In this document: piece after piece, positions 24,691-32,641 of the stretch
Layout of the letters: every line of letters begins with the position of its first letter
How positions within the stretch are numbered: position 1 is the first letter of the stretch
Assembly (NCBI GenBank): GCA_022839045.1
Contig: JALHDI010000003.1
Span: 1-59,250, forward strand
Direction: 5' to 3'
Length of the DNA: 59,250 bases
Origin: Sporomusaceae bacterium
Lineage (GTDB): Bacteria > Bacillota_C > Negativicutes > Sporomusales_B > UBA7701
Position numbers and translations under genes: made by a program
Notes under the pieces: model-generated
Database searches by the model: none
Told to the model about the DNA's origin: nothing
Seen by the model: only the letters and a program-made list of their open reading frames with translations

Positions 24691-25680
24691 CTACTTCTTG
24701 TGATACTTATCCAGCAAAGCCTTTGCCTCTTTGTTGTAGTTGAGCAGATAAGTCTTTACATCTCCGCCGGCAAGCCAGTCGGTGCTGAAATTGGCCTTCT
24801 TCATGTCTTCCTGGAAAGCGGGTTTGTCGAAAATGTTCTTGAAGCCCTTCTCGAGCCGTTTTACCTGTTCCGGGGATATCCCTTTGGGCGCTACGAACAA
24901 CCGGCCGATGAAGCTCTGAATGTCATATCCTTTCTCTTTAAAGGTGGGAGTGCTGGGCAGGAACTTATGCCTTTCCTTGTACGTTACGCCTAGAAGATTC
25001 AGCTTTTCCTGCTCGGACTTGATGACCCCGATATTGGCAAACCCGGCGTTCACGTGATTCCCGAGCAACGCCGACAGCAGATCCGACCCGCCTTTGAGCG
25101 GGACGACTGTCACCTTGATGCCCGCTCTATCCATCAACATATATGCGGCGATTTGCCCGTCGCCCATCGCCCCCGGAATACCGACGGTCAACTTGCCGGG
25201 GTTGGCCCTGGCGGCCGCGACGAACTTTTCAAGATCGGTATAGGGGCTGTTCTTCGGTGTAACAAAAACCTGCGGATCGCTTGCGGTCTGGCAGATATAC
25301 TCGAAACTGTCGATAGTAAAAGCACCCGAACCGCTCAACGACTGTAGCACGATTTGCGGCACATTCACCGTTCCGATCGTATAGCCGTCTTTCGGCGCCT
25401 TGGCCATCTCTGTCGCGCCGACCGCCCCGCCCGCACCTGGCTTATAAACAAAAGTAAAGTTATTCCCGAACTCTTCCTTGACATACTTGTCAAGAATCCT
25501 CGCCACCAAGTCACTGCCTCCGCCCGGATCGTACGGAACGATAATCGTGATTGCTTTGGCCGGATAATTCTCCGCTTTTCCCGCCTGCGGTTTTTGCGAC
25601 TGGCCGCAACCCACAGCCAGTAAAAGCAGCAATGCGACCGCCGCCAATAAGATGACCCGAACGTTTCTAAAACCGAACAT
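24691..25680 (-). CDS. tctC: Tripartite tricarboxylate transporter substrate-binding lipoprotein (TctC/Bug family)
   Basis: A 329-residue extracytoplasmic receptor. A lipoprotein signal ends in LLAVGC near residue 25; then come ITIIVPYDPGGGSDLVARIL, NKPGAGG-type YKPGAGGAVGATEMAKAPKDGYT near 85, and the family closing region YDIQSFIGRLFVAPKGISPE. Bug-family receptors bind small carboxylates. Its position next to a UxaA-type dehydratase suggests a hydroxy acid or sugar acid as substrate. Confidence 0.92.
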   Translation of the reverse strand: MFGFRNVRVILLAAVALLLLLAVGCGQSQKPQAGKAENYPAKAITIIVPYDPGGGSDLVARILDKYVKEEFGNNFTFVYKPGAGGAVGATEMAKAPKDGYTIGTVNVPQIVLQSLSGSGAFTIDSFEYICQTASDPQVFVTPKNSPYTDLEKFVAAARANPGKLTVGIPGAMGDGQIAAYMLMDRAGIKVTVVPLKGGSDLLSALLGNHVNAGFANIGVIKSEQEKLNLLGVTYKERHKFLPSTPTFKEKGYDIQSFIGRLFVAPKGISPEQVKRLEKGFKNIFDKPAFQEDMKKANFSTDWLAGGDVKTYLLNYNKEAKALLDKYHKK

Positions 25681-25778
25681 TCCGATTCCTCCTCGTTCTT
25701 ATTTCCCGGCTCACCCTTGGAGTATCGACCTGCGGCGAAAACACGATTGTTGCGTCGGTTGGGGAGCATCCTTCCTTA

Positions 25779-26951
25779 TCAGGTACTCATGCCGATACGA
25801 TGGATTGCGAACCCGGTATTGTGTTCGAGCAACAGCTCCGACTTCGTCGGTTTCCCGGAAGCGGTCTCGATCACTTCCCGCAAAATCAGCCTCCCCGCTT
25901 CTTCAAGGCCCAGGCGTCCTTCCAAAATATCGCTGATATCTAGATCCAGAGTATCCGCCATAAACCGGGCGGAAAACGGATTGCCGGTCACCTTGATCGT
26001 CGGCATGATCGGATGGGAAATCGTATGCCCGCCGCCGGTGGAAAACACTAGCACCTGGGCGCCGCCAGCCGCTATACCGGTGATCGACTCGGCCCCATGG
26101 CCGGGAGTGGCCATAAGATAAACCCCGGGCGTTCCCGGCGGATTTTCCGCCCAATCGACGACTCCCTGGATGGTGGCGTTGCCGCTCTTTTTGGCCGCGC
26201 CTAGCGACTTTTCCTCAATCGTGCTTAACCCACCGGCGATGTTATCGCCGGTCGGATTGGTTCCCCTGATATCTTCGCCGGTTTGCAGAATACGTTGTTC
26301 AAAATCGCCGATCACCTTCCAAATCTTGCGGGCCACTTCCTTATTGACCGCTTTTGCCGCCAGCCACTCCTCGGCCCCCATGAGCTCCGTAAGTTCCGCA
26401 AGGATCGACCGTCCGCCCTGAGCGACGATCATGTCCGAACAATGCCCCAATGCCGGGTTGGAACTCAGTCCCGAAGTCGTATCGGATGTCCCGCAATTCA
26501 ACCCGAAAAGCAGTTTCGACAGCGGCACTTCTTCCCGCCGTCGCAGCGAAATCTTCCTGGCAATAGCCATCGCAATGCGAATCGCCGCATTTGTCGCCTC
26601 CAGTGTCCCGCCGCAATTACGAAGATTCACCATCTCGACCGGCTTGCCCGTCTTCGCCACTTCCGCGACGATCTCTTCCGCGGTGCACCCTTCCTCGCGG
26701 AAGTGGTCAAGAACCACGACCCCGCCAACATTAGGATTCTTGGCTGTTCCCACCAGCGTCTTGAAAGTGAAACGTATATCCGATCTTGTTTGCGCTCTCC
26801 CCAGAGGGTGAATTATCGGAATTGCCCCGAAGACCGACCTTGCGACCCTTTCTACAGCGCCGTTGGCATAAAGGGTACTGGAAAGAATCAAAAGATGGTT
26901 CCTTGCCCCGACACTTCCGTCAGGGTTCAAATAGCCCCAAAACTTATCCAC
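25779..26951 (-). CDS. UxaA-family dehydratase/lyase, large subunit
   Basis: A 390-residue protein like the C-terminal catalytic domain of altronate dehydratase, galactarate dehydratase and the SuyB subunit of sulfolactate sulfo-lyase. Features are GYLNPDGSVGARNHLLIL at the start, GLNCGTSDTTSGLSSNPALG near residue 160, STIEEKSLGAAKKSGNATIQG near 245 and VFSTGGGHTISHPIMPTIKVTGNP near 305. These enzymes remove water or sulfite from hydroxy acids using iron. It follows the SAF-domain subunit by 5 bases, so the two form one split enzyme. The exact substrate cannot be read from the sequence. Confidence 0.85.
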   Translation of the reverse strand: MDKFWGYLNPDGSVGARNHLLILSSTLYANGAVERVARSVFGAIPIIHPLGRAQTRSDIRFTFKTLVGTAKNPNVGGVVVLDHFREEGCTAEEIVAEVAKTGKPVEMVNLRNCGGTLEATNAAIRIAMAIARKISLRRREEVPLSKLLFGLNCGTSDTTSGLSSNPALGHCSDMIVAQGGRSILAELTELMGAEEWLAAKAVNKEVARKIWKVIGDFEQRILQTGEDIRGTNPTGDNIAGGLSTIEEKSLGAAKKSGNATIQGVVDWAENPPGTPGVYLMATPGHGAESITGIAAGGAQVLVFSTGGGHTISHPIMPTIKVTGNPFSARFMADTLDLDISDILEGRLGLEEAGRLILREVIETASGKPTKSELLLEHNTGFAIHRIGMST

Positions 26952-26956
26952 GCCTA

Positions 26957-27262
26957 TTACCTCCCCTTCGCCAAGTCGCCGCGGCCTCTCGTGCTTTCAA
27001 TATTATGGACGTGGACATGCTCGCCAGGCATAATATCTTTGGTCGCCAGACCTATAGCCAACCCGTATTTGAGCACCTGTTCGCCCTTTGCTATCGGCTT
27101 CACGGCAATTTTATGACCGTAGGGTACCTTATCCCTAAGCTCAATAACGGTAGACCGTCCACCGACCTCACACTCAACCCTGTCTGCTTTTTCGAGTTCC
27201 GGTTGCAGAATAGTCCCCACATTATCCTTGCCGTCAATAACGAAACATGCTTTGGTAGCCAT
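26957..27262 (-). CDS. UxaA-family dehydratase/lyase, small SAF-domain subunit
   Basis: A 101-residue SAF-domain protein (DNVGTILQPELEKADRV, VPYGHKIAVKPIAKGEQVLKYG, IGLATKDIMPGEHVHVHNIES), matching the N-terminal domain of altronate dehydratase and SuyA. ATG follows AAGGAG. It sits between the gntR gene (34 bases) and the large subunit (5 bases). Confidence 0.88.
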   Translation of the reverse strand: MATKACFVIDGKDNVGTILQPELEKADRVECEVGGRSTVIELRDKVPYGHKIAVKPIAKGEQVLKYGLAIGLATKDIMPGEHVHVHNIESTRGRGDLAKGR

Positions 27263-27296
27263 TTAGCTCCTTCCCTTCTCGGCAGAATACAAACAA

Positions 27297-27953
27297 TTAC
27301 AGCGCCGTATTTCCCAACTGCTTTTCGACAATCCGCCAGGAATCCATGATATGGTTCCTCATGGCCTGCTCGGCGACGTCCGGATCGCCGCTTTTGAGCG
27401 CCTCGATCAGTTTCGTATGTTTCGAAAAAGTATCAGTAATAGTATCGTGCGTCATCACCATCGACGCCAGCATTTTAAGCTGCATATTGAGATTGAGCCA
27501 CAAGTCCAGTAACCTTTTATGGTCCGCCTTATCCATGATAAAACGGTGTATCGCCAGACTGCTTTTCACCGTAACCGTACCGTCGACCATTGGATCGACT
27601 CTGGCGATTTCCCAAAGGACCTTTTCCATATAGTCAATATCACCGGGCGTAAACTTTTCTACGGCAATGCGGGCGGCCAGGCCTTCGATAACGCTGCGGA
27701 GGGAATAAATCTCATAAATATCCTTGCGGGTAAGGGTGGTAACGGTCAAAGATCCGTCCGCCCGTGTCAAGAATCCTTCTCCCTCCAGAATACCGATAGC
27801 CTCCCGGATAGGCCCTCTGCTGATTCCCATTTCGGCTGCCAGTTTGGCCTCCACGAGCTGTTCGCCCGCTTTCAACTCTCCGGAAATAATGCTTTTGCGG
27901 AGAGCGCTAACCACCTGAGCCTTTAAATTTGTCGGCCGTTCCAATTTTTCCAT
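27297..27953 (-). CDS. GntR-family regulator (FCD subfamily) of the UxaA/Tct operon
   Basis: A 218-residue repressor-type protein: winged helix at residues 8-75 (QVVSALRKSIISGELKAGEQL, LAAEMGISRGPIREAIGILE) and a C-terminal FCD ligand domain (IYSLRSVIEGLAARIA, LAIHRFIMDKADHKRLLDLW, FSKHTKLIEALKSGD, MRNHIM) whose His residues usually hold a metal. Such regulators often bind the hydroxy acid whose catabolism they control. It is the first gene of the operon, behind a perfect palindrome at 28029-28048, so autoregulation of the whole unit is likely. Confidence 0.9.
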   Translation of the reverse strand: MEKLERPTNLKAQVVSALRKSIISGELKAGEQLVEAKLAAEMGISRGPIREAIGILEGEGFLTRADGSLTVTTLTRKDIYEIYSLRSVIEGLAARIAVEKFTPGDIDYMEKVLWEIARVDPMVDGTVTVKSSLAIHRFIMDKADHKRLLDLWLNLNMQLKMLASMVMTHDTITDTFSKHTKLIEALKSGDPDVAEQAMRNHIMDSWRIVEKQLGNTAL

Positions 27954-28028
27954 GTTATCCCTCCATCATTATTTATTATAAATGAATAGCGAACAGCCAC
28001 CTAACCGCACATCCGACCATTTGTTTGT

Positions 28029-28048
28029 GTTAACTGTTAACAGTTAAC
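28029..28048. promoter_or_regulatory. Perfect 20 bp palindrome, candidate GntR operator
   Basis: GTTAACTGTTAACAGTTAAC is identical to its reverse complement and sits 76 bases before the gntR start codon, in a region otherwise free of genes (27954-28255). A TATAAT in the minus direction lies nearer the gene (about 27972-27977). Confidence 0.55.
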
Positions 28049-28155
28049 TACGCGTGCGAATTTCTTGACTTTTTGCAGTTTTTTGAATTTTTGCGGGTGT
28101 AGTGCCGGTCACACCTGGCGTCAGTAGTGATGAGGCCGGGATACAAGGCGCATAG

Positions 28156-28197
28156 AAAAAGAGGGGCTGACTTCCCAGTCAGCCCCTCTTTTATTTA
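28156..28197. terminator. Bidirectional terminator
   Basis: AAGAGGGGCTGACT (28159-28172) and AGTCAGCCCCTCTT (28177-28190) form a 14 bp stem flanked by A-runs on the left and T-runs on the right. It serves the minus-strand gene that ends at 28256. Confidence 0.8.
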
Positions 28198-28255
28198 GAA
28201 GGGAATGTACTAACGGACATTAATTGGCGCTCTCGTTGCACTGACGGACATAGTC

Positions 28256-29665
28256 TTATTTGTTATGGTTTACCGACGCCTTGGCCTTGCCCAGCAGCTT
28301 GCCGTGCTGGTCGACGAAGGTCACGTCCACGCCGCCCCACACGTCGACATACTTCCGGTCGATGGCCACGAAGTCGGACGGAGTGGTAAGATTCTTGGTC
28401 TCCACCTCGCCCGGCTTGACGCTCCTGGTGCGGACATGCACGATCATGCCGTTGCCGGCCACCGTCACCTTCTCGATGCCGATGGCGTCGGCGCCGCCGC
28501 CGCTGCCCAGATAGGCGAACAGGACCACCTTCGCGTCGAAGTCGACATCTTTAGCCCGGGCCAGAACCTCCAGCGGTATACGGCCCTCCTTTTCAGCCTG
28601 GGCCGCATAATCGGCGATGACGGTCATCGCCATATCGCGCGGATAAACGCCTTTATACCAGTCCCAGCCGTCATACTTGTCCGTGCTGAAGATCGCCTTG
28701 CCGGCGGGAGGCTGCGGAGCCGGCGCGGCGGCCGGTCCGTCGACCCTGTAGGTCGTCCAGATCGCCCCGCCGCCGCCGAACGGCCGCACGATGATCATCG
28801 TGTAGACCTTGTCGCCGTGCTTCACCGCGACGTCCACCTGCCCGTGGCGGGCGATAGGGGTGGCGCTGTGCTTGCGGATGACGGCGAACGTGTCGGCGTC
28901 GCTGAAGCGGTAGTAGGCCCAGCCCTCGCGCTTGGCCACCTCCAGCGGGTCGAGGCGCCACTGGTCGCGGCCGGCGTCGACCGTTTTTTGCCACGCGATA
29001 ACCTTATTATAATCGAGCCCTGCCACGCCCGGCCCCACGTCCGGCTTCTGGTCGCGGACCGCGGCCCTGACCTCGCGGACGGCGGCGATCTGCCAGATAT
29101 TATGCGCTCCCGGGCCCGCCGGCTGAATCAGCTTGACGAGATAGAAGCGGCCGTCATGGCCGACCAGGACCTGGGCCTCGCCGGTTCCCGACCGCTCATC
29201 CTTGTAAACTTGGGAAACGAGGGTAAAAGTATCGCGCGCGGCGGAAAAGCCGTACTCGGCGGCGCTCCTCCTGACCACCTGGACGGGGTCGAGCAGCCAG
29301 GGCTGGCGACCGCCGTCGGCCGCGGCCTGCAGCTTGCTCGCCTCCTCCTCGTCGATCTTGATAACCTTGGTTTCGTCGGCCGCGCCCTCGATAATCACCC
29401 GGGCCGTCGTGCCGTCGACGGCGGTAACGGCCGCTTCGCCGCTCGCCTCCACCGTCACGGCCTCCTCGCCGGCCTCTTTTTCGGCCGCCGCCCGGGCGGG
29501 CGCCGGCTCGGCGTGGGCGACCGCCTCGATCCGTTGGCCGTAACGCTGCGTGAAACTCAGCCACTTGGCCGCCGCTTCGTCAGGCATGGTCAGCGTCGCC
29601 ACCGTTCCTGCCAGCAAAACCAGGGCGGCGATAGTATAAGTAATCTTACCGCTTTTGTTCAACAT
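28256..29665 (-). CDS. Secreted or membrane-anchored protein with two tandem repeats and a PrcB-like C-terminal domain
   Basis: A 469-residue protein with an N-terminal hydrophobic segment (residues 8-27), an Ala/Glu-rich linker, then two related domains: PWLLDPVQVVRRSAAEYGF...VLVGHDGRFYLVKL (about 120-200) and QWRLDPLEVAKREGWAYYRF...VAVKHGDKVYTMII (about 235-315). The last 110 residues (VVLFAYLGSGGGADAIGIEKV, TPSDFVAIDRK) resemble the PrcB C-terminal domain. No enzyme motif is visible. It lies 95 bases downstream of an ECF sigma/anti-sigma pair on the same strand, so it may be a target of that sigma factor or a partner in sensing. Confidence 0.65.
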   Translation of the reverse strand: MLNKSGKITYTIAALVLLAGTVATLTMPDEAAAKWLSFTQRYGQRIEAVAHAEPAPARAAAEKEAGEEAVTVEASGEAAVTAVDGTTARVIIEGAADETKVIKIDEEEASKLQAAADGGRQPWLLDPVQVVRRSAAEYGFSAARDTFTLVSQVYKDERSGTGEAQVLVGHDGRFYLVKLIQPAGPGAHNIWQIAAVREVRAAVRDQKPDVGPGVAGLDYNKVIAWQKTVDAGRDQWRLDPLEVAKREGWAYYRFSDADTFAVIRKHSATPIARHGQVDVAVKHGDKVYTMIIVRPFGGGGAIWTTYRVDGPAAAPAPQPPAGKAIFSTDKYDGWDWYKGVYPRDMAMTVIADYAAQAEKEGRIPLEVLARAKDVDFDAKVVLFAYLGSGGGADAIGIEKVTVAGNGMIVHVRTRSVKPGEVETKNLTTPSDFVAIDRKYVDVWGGVDVTFVDQHGKLLGKAKASVNHNK

Positions 29666-29760
29666 CTTCTACTCCTTTCGCGCTGACTGTACAGTCACCT
29701 CACCCTATCAAACGTTCTCCGCCCGGAAAGGTAACGGCCGTAAAAAGAAAATCGCCGGTC

Positions 29761-30648
29761 CTACTCCAGCGACCGGGCGATTTTCTGCAGTTCGTCCTCC
29801 GGCAGGTTTCCTTCCACCGTCACAATTGTATCCTTGATCGTCACCGTCACCCTGTTGGCCTTCTCCTTGCCGGCGATGTCGTTCGCCGGAGATTCGGCCG
29901 CCGCGAAAGCGGCCGCTTTCGCGCCGCCCGCGCGGCCGGCCCGCTGGGTGATGACGATCGCATCGTCGCCGTGCCCGTAGACCTGGCGGACGGTCGCGGT
30001 CTCTTTATCGACCGCCGTTTCGTCCGGCTGACGGCCCGGCCAGGCGAGGAACCCCGCCGCCGGCTCTCCGGGCCGCTCCGACGCTTTTTCCGGCACTCTG
30101 GCCAGCATCGTCCGCTGCTCCTTTAGGCCGGTGTCGGCGGTCGCCGCGACCGGCCGGTCCTGAACGGGCGGCGCCTGCTCCCGGGCGGGGGCCGGCACAG
30201 TGTCAGCCGCCGCCGGCGCCCGTTTGGCCGCCGCAACCTCGTCCTTTACCTTGTCGGCTTTGGCCGCCCCGGCGGCGCTGTCGGCCGCCGGCGGGACCGG
30301 TATACTCTCGATCACGACGCTGCCGGCGGGCGGGATAGTCCGCTGGGGCTGGGGCGGCGCCGACGGGCCGAGGTTGAGGGCGAAGACCAGCATCGCGGCC
30401 GCCGCCGTACCGGCCCCTCCCCAGGTCAGCCACAGCCGGCGCCGTTTCCTCCTCGCGGCCAGTTCGTCCCCCAGCTTATCCACCAGCCCGGCCATGATGG
30501 CCGGCGACGGGCCGGTCCGTTTGAGGAGAAGCGCGACTTCGGCCAGCTCCTTCGTCTCTGCGGCGCCGCCGTCAGGCGGTTCGCCGCGGTTAAGCGCGTC
30601 GAGGGCCTTTGACAGTTCGGCGAGTTTTTCGTTTTCCTTATGACCCAT
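29761..30648 (-). CDS. Probable anti-sigma factor (single-pass membrane protein)
   Basis: A 295-residue protein. A charged N-terminal segment (LAELSKALDALNRGE...LLKRTGPSPAIMAGLVDKLGDELA) precedes one transmembrane helix (about residues 78-96, LWLTWGGAGTAAAAMLVFAL), then a long Ala/Pro-rich extracytoplasmic stalk and a small C-terminal domain (NRVTVTIKDTIVTVEGNLPEDELQKIARSLE region). Position directly after an ECF sigma gene and the topology indicate an anti-sigma factor; no zinc-binding HxxxCxxC motif is present. The ATG at 30648 follows AGGAGG, rather than a GTG three codons upstream. Confidence 0.65.
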   Translation of the reverse strand: MGHKENEKLAELSKALDALNRGEPPDGGAAETKELAEVALLLKRTGPSPAIMAGLVDKLGDELAARRKRRRLWLTWGGAGTAAAAMLVFALNLGPSAPPQPQRTIPPAGSVVIESIPVPPAADSAAGAAKADKVKDEVAAAKRAPAAADTVPAPAREQAPPVQDRPVAATADTGLKEQRTMLARVPEKASERPGEPAAGFLAWPGRQPDETAVDKETATVRQVYGHGDDAIVITQRAGRAGGAKAAAFAAAESPANDIAGKEKANRVTVTIKDTIVTVEGNLPEDELQKIARSLE

Positions 30649-30660
30649 CGCGTTCACCTC

Positions 30661-31218
30661 CTAGCCGATAATTCCGTGTTCTTGAAACAAGCGGCGCAGA
30701 TTCTTCAAAGCCCGCTGCTGGAGCATTTTCACCGCGGCCTCCGTCTTGCCCATCAGCTTGGCGGTCTCCTGAAGGGACAGGGCGGCGAATATCCTCAGTT
30801 CCACCGCCTGGCGCTGTTCGGCGGGGAGCATGGACATCAGCCGCACGATGCCTTCCCGCCGCTCCCGGGACAGCGCGCTGTCCTCTGGCAGCGGGGCCGG
30901 GTCGGCCAGCGGTTCCTGAAAATCGGCCAGCGCCACGACCTGCGGCGACCGTCCCTTTTTACGCCAGTGGTCGGTGATCAGGTTGAGGGCAATCCGGCCG
31001 AGGTAAGTTTTAAAGGACGCATTCGTCTCCCGGTAGCCGGGCAGGGCCCTGAACGCCTTCAGAAAAGTCTCCTGCGTTATCTCCTGGGCGTCCTCGCTGT
31101 TGGCGGTCTTCAGGCAGGCGAGCCGGTACACCGGCTGCCAATACCGGGATATGAGCGTTTCAAGCGCTGCCTTGTCGCCTTGCTGCGCCTGGGCTATGAG
31201 CATCTTCTCGTCGGCCAC
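30661..31218 (-). CDS. ECF-family RNA polymerase sigma factor
   Basis: A protein of about 185 residues. Region 2 is AALETLISRYWQPVYRLACLKT...DAQEITQETFLKAFRALPGYRE...FKTYLGRIALNLITDHWRKKGR (read in segments, residues 20-90), and region 4 is MLPAEQRQAVELRIFAALSLQETAKLMGKTEAAVKMLQQRALKNLRRLF (segments, 125-180). The GTG at 31218 (VADEKMLI) is chosen since family members begin just before region 2; a longer frame begins at 31266. It is followed after 12 bases by the anti-sigma gene. Confidence 0.88.
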   Translation of the reverse strand: MADEKMLIAQAQQGDKAALETLISRYWQPVYRLACLKTANSEDAQEITQETFLKAFRALPGYRETNASFKTYLGRIALNLITDHWRKKGRSPQVVALADFQEPLADPAPLPEDSALSRERREGIVRLMSMLPAEQRQAVELRIFAALSLQETAKLMGKTEAAVKMLQQRALKNLRRLFQEHGIIG

Positions 31219-31483
31219 TCCATCACCGCCTCGGAAGGAAACTGAACGCTTTCTCAATCTTCCCACTCGGCGGTGAAATCATGCTTACGGGCGTTCATTT
31301 GCCAGTTACTCACTTAAACGCCGCCCAAGCCAAAAAGTAACGCCGGGGACAAAAAAAGCAGCTTTTGCGCTGCGTGGGGTACACTATAGAAGACGCGGCC
31401 CGGAAACCGGCCGCAGCAATTAAGCCGTGCAGATGCAGCGCAGATGCAGCGGAAAGGCGGCGCGGCCTGAGGGGAGGCGAACG

Positions 31484-31717
31484 ATGGATTACGCGGCGGA
31501 CATCGAAGCCGAGCTGGCGGTGCTGAGGCACTTAGGGTACTCCGAGCCAGACGTGGCGCGGGTTGTAGGCATCTACAGCGGTTATCCGAGTTGGGAGGGG
31601 CTGTCGCAAAACCAGCAGCGGCGGCTGGCGGCGGACCTGAAAAGGCATGCCCGCATCGCCCGGCGGTGGTACTTCGCGGTTTCGGCGAGCAACGAATCCA
31701 CCCTGACAAACCACTGA
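31484..31717 (+). CDS. Small hypothetical protein (77 aa)
   Basis: ATG at 31484 lies 7 bases after GGGGAGG. The protein (ELAVLRHLGYSEPDVARVVG, PSWEGLSQNQQRRLAADLKRH) looks helical and basic near the end and has no domain I recognise. It is the only plus-strand gene between the sigma factor and the glucosaminidase. A terminator follows at 31786. The last residues (SNESTLTNH) overlap the CTGACA repeats. Confidence 0.55.
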   Translation: MDYAADIEAELAVLRHLGYSEPDVARVVGIYSGYPSWEGLSQNQQRRLAADLKRHARIARRWYFAVSASNESTLTNH

Positions 31718-31777
31718 CAAACTCTGGCATTTTCCCTGACAAATTCCCTGGTTTTTGCCCTGACATCAGGTCTGACA
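31703..31777 (+). repeat. Five CTGACA repeats
   Basis: CTGACA occurs at 31703, 31714, 31736, 31760 and 31772, mostly in the context CCCTGACAAA, within 75 bases spanning the end of the small gene and the space before its terminator. It could be an iterated binding site or simple expansion. Confidence 0.5.
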
Positions 31778-31785
31778 GCGCCGCA

Positions 31786-31814
31786 GGCGACGGGTTTTTT
31801 ACCCGTCGCCTTTT
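31786..31814 (+). terminator. Terminator overlapping the stop codon of the convergent glucosaminidase gene
   Basis: GGCGACGGG-TTTTTTA-CCCGTCGCC followed by TTTT. The complementary-strand stop codon (31799-31801) lies in the loop. Confidence 0.75.
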
Positions 31815-32521
31815 ATGGAGGATACGATTTTGACGATTTTTTCGCCGTAGCCGACCCCGGGAATGGCCCATTTGCCGCCGAGGCTTTCCCAGGTCGGGCA
31901 TTGGGCGAAGTAGTGGGGGATGGCCCGGACGAGGTTGTAGCGCGGGTCGATTATCGGCTTGTGCGGTTCGCGGGCAGTGGTGTAGGCGAGGAGATGCTGG
32001 ATGTGGGCCCGCACGCCGAGGCGGGCGGATTCGAATGAGGCACCGCGGGGACCGCCGCCGGTGGTGCCGATGCCGGCGAAGTTGTTCTGGTCGGGGAGCA
32101 CGTCGCCGCCGAACCGGAAGTAGCCGGTTTCGAGAATTGCCTGGGCGAGAGCGAGATCGGGGCGGATGCCTTCGTGGCCGGCTTCCTCCCAATAAAGCTC
32201 GACGAGTTCCTCGATGGCTACGGAAAGCTTGGGCAGCGGGTTATGGCGGCGGATGAAGCTGACCATCTGTTCCTTGGTAATCTCAGCCGCGCCGAAGATG
32301 GGCGTGTGGCCTTTGACGGCTTTGGCGGCCGGGGCCGGAGCGGGTTCCAGTTTGGGCGGCTGCTTCAGGATGGCCATGATGCGGTCATAGAAGTTCTGGC
32401 CGTCGGCCTGCGAGGCGGCCTGTGCGGACCCGCCGGCGCCCTCGGGGGCGGCGTGGGCCGGGACGCAGACCAGGAGCAGGGCGAGGCCGATGATGCAGGT
32501 TAGCTGTCGCGCAAGCGGCAT
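31799..32521 (-). CDS. Secreted glucosaminidase-domain peptidoglycan hydrolase
   Basis: A 240-residue protein with a signal peptide (LTCIIGLALLLVCVPAHA, residues 7-24), a linker, and a C-terminal N-acetylglucosaminidase domain of the lysozyme-like superfamily: ITKEQMVSFIRRHNPLPKL near residue 80, the catalytic glutamate in RPDLALAQAILETGYFRFGG near 128, then QNNFAGIG and YFAQCPTWESLGGKWA. ATG at 32521 follows GAGGTGACCCC; a longer frame begins 66 bases upstream. It cuts cell-wall glycan, probably in growth or sporulation. Confidence 0.85.
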   Translation of the reverse strand: MPLARQLTCIIGLALLLVCVPAHAAPEGAGGSAQAASQADGQNFYDRIMAILKQPPKLEPAPAPAAKAVKGHTPIFGAAEITKEQMVSFIRRHNPLPKLSVAIEELVELYWEEAGHEGIRPDLALAQAILETGYFRFGGDVLPDQNNFAGIGTTGGGPRGASFESARLGVRAHIQHLLAYTTAREPHKPIIDPRYNLVRAIPHYFAQCPTWESLGGKWAIPGVGYGEKIVKIVSSIKGDG

Positions 32522-32641
32522 GGGGTCACCTCGGCTTGTTGGTTTCGTAAGCGGAATATTCCCTAAAGTCTCGCAATTATCCTGCAAGGGAAACGGGAAA
32601 CAGAAAGGCCGGGGAGAAAGTACGCCCCGGCTGGTTTGTTT

